From Solirubrobacteraceae bacterium (lineage in GTDB: Bacteria > Actinomycetota > Thermoleophilia > Solirubrobacterales > Solirubrobacteraceae): 43,227 nt of DNA. A model generated the notes under the pieces. The model had not been told where the DNA came from, did no database searches, and was given only the letters and a program-made list of their open reading frames with translations. The stretch is from NCBI GenBank assembly GCA_017882405.1, contig JADGPO010000052.1, positions 1-43,227 of the forward strand. The letters run 5' to 3'. Position 1 is the stretch's first letter, and every line of letters begins with the position of its first letter. A program made the position numbers and the translations under genes. Shown here one piece after another: positions 7,970 to 15,628 of the stretch.

Positions 7970-8314
7970 GTGCAAAGTCAGTTCCGAGTCGAAGTGGAGC
8001 GAGATGGCCGCACCGCGGTGATCGCCGTCAGCGGAGAGCTCGACCTCGCCTCCGGTCCGGAGCTGGAGGCGCAACTCCATGACATCTCGTCGTCGGACAC
8101 CGAACTGGTGGTCGTCGACCTGCGCGAGCTCGAGTTCATGGACTCCACGGGGCTGAGCATCATCGTGCGCGCGCACCAGCGGCTCACCGGGGAAGGCTGC
8201 GCTCTTGGACTTGTGAAGGGATCGCCGCAGGTCCAGCGGCTGCTCGATCTGACGGGCGTCGCCGATCGCATAGCGCTCGTCGCCCGGCCGGAAGAGCTGA
8301 TCAACGGGCATTAG
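7970..8314 (+). CDS. STAS-domain anti-anti-sigma factor (RsbV/SpoIIAA-like)
   Basis: 114 residues, a single STAS domain. It starts GTG 7970 with product MQSQFRVEVERDGRTAV; the open frame extends upstream to 7847 but would add a non-homologous arm into the divergent promoter region. VSGELDLASGPELEAQL and the phosphorylation site FMDSTGLS (Ser59) are hallmark motifs. In known systems the unphosphorylated form binds the HATPase anti-sigma factor and frees sigma, while the anti-sigma factor inactivates it by phosphorylating this serine. Its stop lies 9 bases before the start of the SpoIIE-type phosphatase, which would remove that phosphate, so the two are surely an operon. Confidence 0.93.
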   Translation: MQSQFRVEVERDGRTAVIAVSGELDLASGPELEAQLHDISSSDTELVVVDLRELEFMDSTGLSIIVRAHQRLTGEGCALGLVKGSPQVQRLLDLTGVADRIALVARPEELINGH

Positions 8315-8323
8315 GCGCGCCGC

Positions 8324-10006
8324 GTGACGGGGATCTCACTCGGCGAGAGGATCCGCAGCGGACAGGGGCCGGAGTTCGCCGAGCTGCTCGAGTCCCTCGG
8401 CGAAGCGATCACCGTGCGCGACCCTGGCGGGCAGGTCGTCTATGCCAACCGCGCGGCACTGCGCAGCCTGGGCTTCGAGACCTTGGAGGACCTGCGTCGC
8501 CACGGGCTCAACGCGATCATGGACGACCACGTGGTCCACGACGAGCACGGTCGTCCCGTCTCGATGGACGACATCCCGGGGGTCAGGCTGTTGCGGGGCG
8601 AGCAGCCAGAGCCGATGCTGATCCACACCGTGAACCAGCACACCGGAGAAGCCCGCTGGCAGCTGCTCAAGACCACCCCGCTGCGCGACGGCGAGGGGCA
8701 GACGATCGCGGCGGTGACCATGATCGAGGACGTCACCGCGGTCAAGACGGCCGAGGTCTACACCCGGGTGCTGGCCGAGTCGGGGCGGATTCTCGCCTCC
8801 TCGCTGGACAACCAGCAGACGCTGCGCAACGTCGCCCACGTGGCCCTCCCGGCGCTCGCCGACTGGTGCATGGTCGAGCTGATCGACGGCGACGGTCGCC
8901 GCGAGCAGATCGAGATCGCCCACCGCGACCCCGCTCAGGCTGAGCTGGCGGTCCGCATGCGCGACCTGGAGCCGCCCGAGATCCGGCCCGAGCAGGCGGT
9001 CGGACGGGTCATCGCCAGCGGCGAGTCGGTGCTGTTCTTCGACGTCACCGACGAGCACCTGGCCCGCGTCGCACAGAGCGAGAAGCAGCTGAAGATCCTG
9101 CGCGCGCTGCAGATCCGCTCGGCGATCGTGGTGCCGATGCGCGTGCCCTCGCGGACGATCGGCGCGATGTCGTTCTTCACTGCGCAGTCGCGGCGCCGCC
9201 TGACCGACGAGGACGTGGCGCTCGCCGAGCAGCTCGGCGGCCGGGCCGCGGTGGCCGTGGAGAACTCGCGCCTGCACACCCAGCTGGCCGAGGTAGCCCA
9301 GACGCTGCAGCAGAGCCTGCTTCCCAGCGAGCTGCCCGACGTCCCGGGCTGGGAGATCGCCGCCCTGTATCGCCCCGCGGAGGTCGAGCAGCCGATCGAG
9401 GTCGGCGGCGACTTCTACGAGGTGATCGAGACCGGCGGAGGCTGCCTGGCGCTGATCGGAGACGTCACCGGCCACGGTGTGGCCGCGGCGGCCGCGACCT
9501 CGCTGATGCGCCACGGCGCCCGCTTCGCCAGCCGCCTGGAGCCCGATCCGGTCGCGATCCTGCGGCGGCTGGACGACGAACTGCGCCGGCGCAAGGGGTC
9601 GGCGATGTGCACCGCGCTGTGCGCCGCCCTGCACGACGGCAGCCTGAGCATGTGCTCGGCCGGCCATCCCCCCGCCCTGATCGTCGATCGCCGCGGGACC
9701 GTCATTGAGGCGCCTGCTCCCGGGCCGCTGCTGGGGGCCTTCGCGGACGGCACCTGGCATCAGGAGCGGACGCCGGTGTCATCCGAGGAGCTGGTTTTGA
9801 TGTACACCGACGGCGTCACCGAGACGATGGGCGACACCGACCGCTTCGGCGGCGGGCGGCTGCGGCGCCTGCTCTCAGAGCACGCCGGAGCCTCACCCGA
9901 GCAGCTGCTGGCCGCGCTCGACGAGACGCTTCAGGAGTTTCGCGGCGGCGGGCGCACCGACGACGTCGCCGCGCTGGCGCTGCGCCCGCGGACCGCGAGC
10001 CCTTAG
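8324..10006 (+). CDS. PAS-GAF-SpoIIE/PP2C serine phosphatase (RsbU/RsbP-like)
   Basis: 560 residues from GTG 8324. A PAS domain (about 15-140, VVYANRAALRSLGF) is followed by a GAF domain (about 150-315) and a PP2C/SpoIIE phosphatase domain (about 325-555). The metal-binding motifs are GGDFYE (361-366), GDVTGHG (379-385), TDGVTE near 492 and DDVAAL near the end, so it looks catalytically intact. No membrane segment: the signal is cytoplasmic, and could be a cofactor or small ligand held by PAS or GAF. In the partner-switching model it dephosphorylates the STAS protein encoded just upstream. It overlaps the convergent HATPase gene by 4 bases at the stops. Confidence 0.94.
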   Translation: MTGISLGERIRSGQGPEFAELLESLGEAITVRDPGGQVVYANRAALRSLGFETLEDLRRHGLNAIMDDHVVHDEHGRPVSMDDIPGVRLLRGEQPEPMLIHTVNQHTGEARWQLLKTTPLRDGEGQTIAAVTMIEDVTAVKTAEVYTRVLAESGRILASSLDNQQTLRNVAHVALPALADWCMVELIDGDGRREQIEIAHRDPAQAELAVRMRDLEPPEIRPEQAVGRVIASGESVLFFDVTDEHLARVAQSEKQLKILRALQIRSAIVVPMRVPSRTIGAMSFFTAQSRRRLTDEDVALAEQLGGRAAVAVENSRLHTQLAEVAQTLQQSLLPSELPDVPGWEIAALYRPAEVEQPIEVGGDFYEVIETGGGCLALIGDVTGHGVAAAAATSLMRHGARFASRLEPDPVAILRRLDDELRRRKGSAMCTALCAALHDGSLSMCSAGHPPALIVDRRGTVIEAPAPGPLLGAFADGTWHQERTPVSSEELVLMYTDGVTETMGDTDRFGGGRLRRLLSEHAGASPEQLLAALDETLQEFRGGGRTDDVAALALRPRTASP

Positions 10007-10839
10007 GCGCGGTGGTCGATCACGACCACGTGCAACAGCTCGGTGTCCCCGGCCCGCTCCACCGAGACCTCGTCTGAGAGCAGCGCCAGCGGCGAGGGCC
10101 GCTCGGCGCCTCCGGCCTGGAGCATCGCGCCCGTACCACGGCGGAACGGGCCCACCACCAGCTCCAGGCGGCGTTCGGAGGCCATCATGCGCGCGCCGAT
10201 GCGAGCCCCGGCGGTCGCCCCCGAGGCGTGCGCGGCGATCGTGTCGGTGACCAGGTAGACGTCGGAGAAGCGGTCCAGCGAGAAGTGCGCGGTCGCCGCC
10301 AGGGTGCGCGCCAGGCGACCGAGCACCGGCGCGAACAGGTTCACCGGCGAGAGCGTGACCACCACCTCCCCGGGCTGGAGCTGCGCGACCGGCTCCTCGG
10401 CCGCGGGGAGCACCGGCACGCGGAACAGCGCCTGGTCGCCCCGCTGGCCGGCGAAGTCCATCTGCACGATCGTGCCGCCGGTCCGCCCGGGACCGAAGCG
10501 GGCCTCCTGGGTCAGCGCTCGGATCACCGAGACGCCGATGCCCCGCGCCTCATCGGGCCCTCGGCCGGCGGCGGGCAGGCCAACGCCATCGTCCTCCACG
10601 GTCACGCGCAGCCGGTCGGGCTCGAGGAACATCCGCACGCGCATCGGCCCGGGCTCGCCGTCGTAGGCGTGCAGGACGACGTTGTTACACGCTTCGCTGA
10701 CCGCCGTCTTGAGGTCGTCCAGCAGCTCCGGGTCGATCATCAGCACCTCGGCGAGCCCACCCAGCATTCCTCTCACGATCGTGAGGGTCTGGGGTCTGCT
10801 CTCGAGATGCAGGCCGACGATGGGACCTTGGTCGTTCAC
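10003..10839 (-). CDS. RsbW-like HATPase protein with an extra C-terminal domain
   Basis: 278 residues from GTG 10839. Residues 10-130 are an anti-sigma GHKL kinase domain: N-box SEACNN (48-53), G1 box DDGVG (83-87), G2 box RGIGVS (99-104). Residues 155-278 look like a second, degenerate copy of the same fold. A helix at 187-206 (SLDRFSDVYLVTDTIAAHA) sits where an N-box helix would be but lacks the Asn, and a beta-rich end follows. Most RsbW proteins are about 140-160 residues, so this is about twice the usual length. Probably an anti-sigma factor for one of the two flanking sigma factors. A sigma-F-like promoter lies at 10853-10878. Confidence 0.85.
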   Translation of the reverse strand: MNDQGPIVGLHLESRPQTLTIVRGMLGGLAEVLMIDPELLDDLKTAVSEACNNVVLHAYDGEPGPMRVRMFLEPDRLRVTVEDDGVGLPAAGRGPDEARGIGVSVIRALTQEARFGPGRTGGTIVQMDFAGQRGDQALFRVPVLPAAEEPVAQLQPGEVVVTLSPVNLFAPVLGRLARTLAATAHFSLDRFSDVYLVTDTIAAHASGATAGARIGARMMASERRLELVVGPFRRGTGAMLQAGGAERPSPLALLSDEVSVERAGDTELLHVVVIDHRA

Positions 10840-10852
10840 CTGCGCTGAATCA

Positions 10853-10878
10853 ATGCCCAGGCGCGACCGGCGTCAAAC
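10853..10878 (-). promoter_or_regulatory. Sigma-B/F-type promoter of the HATPase gene
   Basis: Read on the minus strand: GTTT, 16 bases, GGGCAT, then 13 bases to the GTG at 10839. It differs from GTTT-N15-17-GGGTAT at one position and has exactly the same spacer length as the site at 7895-7920. Confidence 0.55.
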
Positions 10879-10901
10879 CCGCTCGGCTGATCTGGTCCGA
10901 A

Positions 10902-11717
10902 TCAGCCGCTCTCGCTGCCGTCGGCAGCCAGCTCGCGGAGGCGTTTGATGGCGCGACGCAGGATCCGCGACACCTGCATCTGGGAGACCCCGATGCGGTC
11001 CGCTATCTGCGTCTGCGTGAGATCGTGGACGAAGCGCAGGCGAAGCACCTCGCGCTCGCGCTTACATAAGTGGCGAGCCGCCTGCCCGACGGTGACGCGA
11101 TCGTCGGCCAGCTGCAGATCATGGTCCTCGGTGCCGAAGCTGTCGACCACGCTTCCGCTCTCGCCGTCGCCGTCGTCGTGGGGAGCGTCCAGCGAAGCTG
11201 CGTGATGCGCGCGGGCGGTCTCCAGCGCGTCGAGCACGTCCGCCACGTCAAGCTCCAGGTACTGCGCCAGCTCGTGAACCGTCGGCGCGCGTCCACCGCG
11301 GGCGCTCAGCTTCTGCTTCGCGTCCTCGACCTTCACCGCCAGCTCCTGGGCGCCGCGCGGCACGTGGACGGCCCAGCCGAGATCTCGGAAGTAGCGCTTG
11401 AGCTCACCCAGGATCGTGGGCACGGCAAACGACGAGAACGCCGTCCCGCGGCCGAGGTCGTAGCGGTCGACCGCCTTCACCAGGCCCAGACAGGCCACCT
11501 GGAGCAGATCGTCGAACGGCTCACGCGCGCCGTTGTAGCGGCGCGCCAGCTTGCGCGCCAACGGCAGGAAGCGCTGTACCAGCTCATCGCGCGCGCGGCG
11601 TTCCTTGTGAAGATGCCAACGCTCGAATAGCTCCTCGGTGCCCATCAGCGTCAGCGCGGCAGCTTGCGCGGTTCCGGGCCGAGCGACTCGGGTGGGACGG
11701 GTGGCGAAAGTGGTCAT
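10902..11717 (-). CDS. Sigma-B/F-type alternative RNA polymerase sigma factor (copy 2)
   Basis: 271 residues and a clear paralogue of the 5147-5917 gene. Shared blocks include RFLPLARKLARRY, FAVPTILGELKRYFRD and GVSQMQVSR. Regions 2, 3 and 4 lie at about 75-120, 130-180 and 215-265. The N-terminal 25 residues before MGTEELFERW are extra compared with copy 1, so the start may be the ATG at 11645 instead of 11717. Upstream of 11717 a weaker GTTC-N14-GGGTAA match (about 11731-11754) would give an almost leaderless transcript. Its position at the far end of the partner-switching cluster makes it a likely target of the HATPase protein at 10003-10839. Confidence 0.93.
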   Translation of the reverse strand: MTTFATRPTRVARPGTAQAAALTLMGTEELFERWHLHKERRARDELVQRFLPLARKLARRYNGAREPFDDLLQVACLGLVKAVDRYDLGRGTAFSSFAVPTILGELKRYFRDLGWAVHVPRGAQELAVKVEDAKQKLSARGGRAPTVHELAQYLELDVADVLDALETARAHHAASLDAPHDDGDGESGSVVDSFGTEDHDLQLADDRVTVGQAARHLCKREREVLRLRFVHDLTQTQIADRIGVSQMQVSRILRRAIKRLRELAADGSESG

Positions 11718-11772
11718 AAAGCCTGCCTTACCCCCTTTGGCGAAACTGAACCAAGCCGATCGGGCGGCGGTT

Positions 11773-11815
11773 TCTCACGTTCCTCTCACGCGGAGTTCAG
11801 GAAACTCCCAGGCGG
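11773..11815 (+). promoter_or_regulatory. Response-regulator box and promoter of the two-component operon
   Basis: TCTCACG at 11773-11779 and again at 11784-11790, an 11-base period as OmpR-family dimers require. ACTCCCAGGCGG follows at 11804-11815. The second repeat ends 44 bases before the GTG at 11834. The same layout occurs before the macA-like gene (see 13999-14041). Confidence 0.6.
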
Positions 11816-11833
11816 GCGAGCGACGATCCGCAC

Positions 11834-12535
11834 GTGAGCGTCCAGCCCGAGGCCCTTCGCGTGCTCGTCGTCGACGACGAGCCCGGGATCGTCGACGTGG
11901 TCGCGATGGCCCTGCGCCATCACGGCTACGAGGTGGCGACGGTGGACACCGGCGCCGGCGCCCTGGCGCAGGTCCGCGACTGGCGGCCCCACGCGATGGT
12001 GCTCGACGTGATGCTCCCTGACATGGAGGGCTTCGAGGTCGCGCGGCGCCTGTCGGCGCAGCGGTCAGCGCTCCCGATCCTGTTCCTGAGCGCTCGCGAC
12101 AACACCTCGGACAAGGTCCGGGGGCTGACCACCGGCGGCGATGACTACGTCACCAAGCCGTTCAGCCTGGAGGAGCTGATCGCGCGGCTGCGCAACATCC
12201 TGCGTCGGTCCGGCGCGCACGACGAGCGCTCCAGCCGACTGGAGTTCGCCGACCTGCAGCTGGACGACGACACACGCGAGGTCAGCCGAGCCGGGCGGGC
12301 GATCGAGCTGACCGCCACCGAATACCGCCTGCTGCGCTTCCTGCTGCTCAACCCGCGGCGGGTGATGACCCGGGCGCAGCTGCTCGACCACGTCTGGAGC
12401 TATGACTTCGGAGGCGACGCGCGGGTGCTGGAGACCTACGTCAGCTATCTGCGCAAGAAGCTGGACGTCGGCGGACCGCCGCTGCTGCACACGGTCCGGG
12501 GCGTCGGCTACGTGCTGCGGCTGCCTCGGGAGTGA
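11834..12535 (+). CDS. OmpR-family response regulator
   Basis: 233 residues from GTG 11834. The receiver domain (about 8-120) has the acidic pair Asp14-Asp15, phospho-acceptor Asp58, Ser86 and Lys108. A winged-helix OmpR/PhoB DNA-binding domain (about 135-230) ends in LHTVRGVGYVLRL. It resembles the MprA/TrcR group of actinobacterial regulators. The kinase gene overlaps its stop by 4 bases, and efflux genes follow, so the regulator probably controls them. A direct repeat of 11-base period sits just upstream of this gene and again before the macA-like gene, suggesting autoregulation and direct control of the efflux operon. Confidence 0.95.
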   Translation: MSVQPEALRVLVVDDEPGIVDVVAMALRHHGYEVATVDTGAGALAQVRDWRPHAMVLDVMLPDMEGFEVARRLSAQRSALPILFLSARDNTSDKVRGLTTGGDDYVTKPFSLEELIARLRNILRRSGAHDERSSRLEFADLQLDDDTREVSRAGRAIELTATEYRLLRFLLLNPRRVMTRAQLLDHVWSYDFGGDARVLETYVSYLRKKLDVGGPPLLHTVRGVGYVLRLPRE

Positions 12536-14037
12536 CGATGTCGCTGCGCGCGCGGCTGCTGGTGGGCATGGTCGTGCTGGTGTCGGTCGGGCTGGCCGCT
12601 GCCGCGATCGTCACCTACGAGGAGCAGCGCACGTTCCTGCTGGACCGCGTCGATCAGCAGGTGGAGTCGGCGCTGGTACCGCTCACGTTCCGGCTGCGCC
12701 CGGCGGCGGCCGCCGGGACGCAACGCTCGAGCCGCCCGCTGCGGCAGCCGCCGCCGTTCGCGCGCCGGCGGGGCGCGCTCGGGCCGGCCTCGGCCCTGCC
12801 GCCGGGCACCTTCGGCGAGATAGTGGGCCCGGATGGACACGTTCTGCGACGGCGCACGTTCAGTTACGGCGAGCGCACCGGCCGGCCGCCCAGCTTCCCC
12901 TCACACCCGCCGCTGAGCCGGCCGGGTTCCTCCCCGCGGCTGTTCACGCTGCGCTCCTCCCAGGACGGCATCGGCTACCGGGCGGCCGCGTTCACGGTCG
13001 GCTCGAACACGGCGCTGGTGGCCGTGCCGCTGCGCGAGGCGCAACTGACGCTTCACCGGCTGGTGAAGGTCGAGGCGCTGGTCGCCGGCGCGGTGATCGT
13101 GGCGCTGGTGGCGCTGGGCTGGCTGGTGATCCGCCTGGGCCTGCGGCCGCTGGAGCGGATTGGACGGGTCGCGTCCGAGATCGCCGATGGCGACCTCTCG
13201 CGCCGCGTGGCGACCGCCGACCAGCGCACCGAGGTGGGGCGCCTGGGACGGTCGCTGAACGAGATGCTGGCGCAGATCGAGCGGGCCTTCGCCGCCCGCC
13301 AGCTCAGCGAGAACCGCCTGCGACGCTTCCTGGCCGACGCCTCCCACGAGCTGCGCACGCCGCTGGCGTCGATCCGGGGCTACGCGGAGCTGTTTCGGAT
13401 GGGCGCCGCCGACGATCCCGAGACGCTGGCGCGCGCGATGGCGCGCATCGAATCCGAGGCCGCCCGCATGGGTGTGCTGGTGGAGGACCTGCTGCTGCTC
13501 GCCCAGCTCGACCAGGTGCCCGAGCCACGCCGGGTGCCGGTGACCCTCGGCGAGCTGGTGACACACGCAGCCCAGGACACGCGCGTGATCGCCCCCGACC
13601 GCGTCGTCCACGTGGACATCGAGCAGGACGCGGCCGTGCTGGGCGATCCCGACCAGCTGGGCCAGCTGCTGGCCAACCTGACCCGCAACGCGGTCATGCA
13701 CACGCCCGCGGAGTCGCCGATCGAGCTGCGCCTGGGCAGTCGCGCCGGCCAAGCCGTGCTGGAGGTGCGCGACCACGGTGCAGGCGTGCCCGACGACCCC
13801 GGCGAGACCGAGCAGCTGTTTCACCGCTTCTGGCGCAGCGAGAGCGGCCGGCAGCGCGGAAAGGGCGGGTCCGGCCTCGGCCTCGCGATCGTCCGCGCGA
13901 TCGCGCGGGCTCATGGCGGCGAGGTGAGCGCCGCCAACGCCCCGGGCGGCGGCGCGCTGTTCACCGTGGAGCTGCCGTTGAGCGAGCCCGTCGCCGGCTC
14001 TCAGCAAAGTCTCAGCCTCCTCACGTCGGACTCTTAG
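12532..14037 (+). CDS. HAMP sensor histidine kinase
   Basis: 501 residues, partner of the upstream regulator. Membrane segments at about 7-28 and 180-200 bracket an outer sensor of about 150 residues rich in Pro and Arg. HAMP is at about 200-255. The dimerisation/phospho-acceptor helix has SHELRTPL with His272. The ATPase domain has Asn386 in NLTRNAV, a G1 box DHGAGVP (414-420) and G2 GGSGLGLAIV (445-454). Start GTG 12532 overlaps the regulator stop; ATG 12538 is an alternative. Its last codons contain the second copy of the regulator box that precedes the macA-like gene. The kinase presumably senses envelope stress or the efflux substrate; that is not shown by sequence. Confidence 0.95.
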   Translation: MTMSLRARLLVGMVVLVSVGLAAAAIVTYEEQRTFLLDRVDQQVESALVPLTFRLRPAAAAGTQRSSRPLRQPPPFARRRGALGPASALPPGTFGEIVGPDGHVLRRRTFSYGERTGRPPSFPSHPPLSRPGSSPRLFTLRSSQDGIGYRAAAFTVGSNTALVAVPLREAQLTLHRLVKVEALVAGAVIVALVALGWLVIRLGLRPLERIGRVASEIADGDLSRRVATADQRTEVGRLGRSLNEMLAQIERAFAARQLSENRLRRFLADASHELRTPLASIRGYAELFRMGAADDPETLARAMARIESEAARMGVLVEDLLLLAQLDQVPEPRRVPVTLGELVTHAAQDTRVIAPDRVVHVDIEQDAAVLGDPDQLGQLLANLTRNAVMHTPAESPIELRLGSRAGQAVLEVRDHGAGVPDDPGETEQLFHRFWRSESGRQRGKGGSGLGLAIVRAIARAHGGEVSAANAPGGGALFTVELPLSEPVAGSQQSLSLLTSDS

Positions 14038-14041
14038 CCGG
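13999..14041 (+). promoter_or_regulatory. Response-regulator box and internal promoter before the macA-like gene
   Basis: TCTCAGC at 13999-14005 and 14010-14016 (11-base period), then ACTCTTAGCCGG at 14030-14041. The second repeat ends 44 bases before the GTG at 14060. All three elements are shifted by exactly 2226 bases from those at 11773-11815, although the surrounding sequence is unrelated. The box lies inside the end of the kinase gene. Confidence 0.6.
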
Positions 14042-14059
14042 ATCTCCGACAGTGGCGGG

Positions 14060-15628
14060 GTGAGGTTGCGTTCCTCCTGGCATCTGCTCCTGCTCGGGCT
14101 CGTCGGCGCCGGCGTCGTACTGGCCGCTGTGCTGGAGCTGGGCCCGCCGACCAGCTCGGCGCGGACCTCGCGCGAGGTGGTGACCGCGGCCAAGGGCGTC
14201 GTGCAATCGACGGTCTCGGGCACCGGCAACGTCGAGCCCGGGACCGACGTCGAAGCCAACTTCCAGACGAGCGGCACGCTGCAGCACCTGTACGCCAAGG
14301 TCGGTGACCACGTGGTCAAGGGCCAGCTGCTGGCCAGCCTGGACCCGACGGCGGCGCAGAACACGCTTGACCAGGCGGAGGCGAGCCTGACCTCCGCCGA
14401 GGACCAGCTGACCAACGCCGAGCAGGCGACGGTCACCACCAGCACGAGCCAGCCGGTCGCAGCGTCGTCGGTGCAGTACGTGGCACTGCGCCCGACCCAG
14501 ACGACGACCGCGACCGCGAGCACGACCGGCTCGACCACGACGACCACATCGGTGACGCCCACCACGACCACGACTACCACCGCGCCCACGACGACCACGG
14601 CGGCGACCACCACGCCGAGCCGCGGAGGGGGCGCCGGCGGGTCGGCGTCGGGCTCGTCCGGCGCGCCGGGTTCGACCGGTGCGTCCGGTTCGTCGTCGAG
14701 CGGATCGTCGAGCGCGTCCTCGAGCGGGGAGACGGCCGCCACCAAGGCGGCCAACATCGCCTCCGCGCAGGCCTCGGTCGACGGGGCGCAGGCCAGCGTC
14801 ACCACCGCCGAGACCGCGCTCCATGAGACCCACCTGTACGCGCCGGCGAGCGGCACCGTCGTGTCGGTGCAGAGCATCTCGCCGGGCGACCAGGTGTCGA
14901 GCTCGTCGAGCAGCTCGGGCTCCAGTTCGAGTGCGGGTGCGAGCAGCGCCGGCTCGAGCACCGCAACGACCAGCGCCGGCAGCCTCGGGAGCACCAGCGC
15001 CAGCACCAGCAGCTCGGGCCTGGTGGAGATCGTCAACACGTCCAAGATGACGATGACCGTCGCCTTCAGCGAGTCCGACATCTCCAAGATCAAGGTGGGG
15101 CAGGCCGCCACCGTCACCCTGGAGGCACTGACCGGCGTCGAGCTGGCGGCGCACGTCTCCTCCGTCTCGACCCTGGGGACGACCAGCAGCAGCGTCGTCA
15201 GCTACGACGCCACGCTCAGCCTCGATCAGCGCGACTCCAAGGTCAAGCCCGGGATGAGCGCCTCGGCCTCGGTGATCACCGGCCAGGCGCAGGGCGTGAC
15301 GCTGCCCAACAGCGCGGTGGCGGGCACCGGCTCGCTGAGCACGGTCAACCAGCTGCACAACGGCAAGACATCGTCCACGCGCGTGGTCGTCGGTCTGCGC
15401 GGCGACAGCCGAACGCAGGTCGTAAGCGGCCTGAGCGCCGGCGACCAGGTGGTGGTGACGACGACGCTGCCCTCGCTGAGCGCCAGCTCCTCCAGCGGCT
15501 CAAGCGGCTCAAGCGGGACGCTGGGCACCGGCGCGACCGGCCGCGCACGGTTCGGTGGTGCGGGTGGCTTCGGGGCCGGCGGGTTCGCCGGCGGGGGCGG
15601 CGTCGCCGGGGGCGGACCGCCGGGATGA
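14060..15628 (+). CDS. MacA/HlyD-type membrane-fusion (adaptor) protein of an ABC exporter
   Basis: 522 residues from GTG 14060. Membrane anchor at about 8-27. The first biotinyl-lipoyl half is at about 43-98 (VEANFQTSGTLQHLYAKVGD, KGQLLASLD), followed by a helix to about 122. A Thr/Ser/Gly-rich insert of about 100 residues sits at 128-227, then the return helix and second lipoyl half (255-279), a second Ser-rich insert (280-320), and the beta-barrel part from 321 (VGQAATVTLEA, KPGMSASASV). The C-terminus is Gly-rich. It couples the downstream ATPase and permease to export. The two low-complexity inserts are unusual for MacA and probably replace contacts with an outer-membrane partner that a monoderm cell lacks. 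Stop overlaps the ATPase start. Confidence 0.9.
   Translation: MRLRSSWHLLLLGLVGAGVVLAAVLELGPPTSSARTSREVVTAAKGVVQSTVSGTGNVEPGTDVEANFQTSGTLQHLYAKVGDHVVKGQLLASLDPTAAQNTLDQAEASLTSAEDQLTNAEQATVTTSTSQPVAASSVQYVALRPTQTTTATASTTGSTTTTTSVTPTTTTTTTAPTTTTAATTTPSRGGGAGGSASGSSGAPGSTGASGSSSSGSSSASSSGETAATKAANIASAQASVDGAQASVTTAETALHETHLYAPASGTVVSVQSISPGDQVSSSSSSSGSSSSAGASSAGSSTATTSAGSLGSTSASTSSSGLVEIVNTSKMTMTVAFSESDISKIKVGQAATVTLEALTGVELAAHVSSVSTLGTTSSSVVSYDATLSLDQRDSKVKPGMSASASVITGQAQGVTLPNSAVAGTGSLSTVNQLHNGKTSSTRVVVGLRGDSRTQVVSGLSAGDQVVVTTTLPSLSASSSSGSSGSSGTLGTGATGRARFGGAGGFGAGGFAGGGGVAGGGPPG
14500..14720 (+). repeat. Low-complexity Thr/Ser/Gly coding tract
   Basis: Mostly ACN, then GGN and TCN codons, encoding residues 148-220 of the MacA-like protein, including long Thr runs around 157-186. 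Imperfect ACC/ACG triplet repetition makes this stretch prone to slippage and length variation. Confidence 0.7.

Noticed and set aside
11731..11754. GTTC-N14-GGGTAA before the second sigma factor
   Set aside because: It resembles a sigma-F promoter but would leave only about 7 bases of leader before ATG 11717 and has a weaker -35; kept as a remark only.
12901..15117. 738-residue open frame on the minus strand
   Set aside because: It is antisense to the kinase and macA-like genes. Its product is low-complexity and its length follows from the skewed codon use of those genes.
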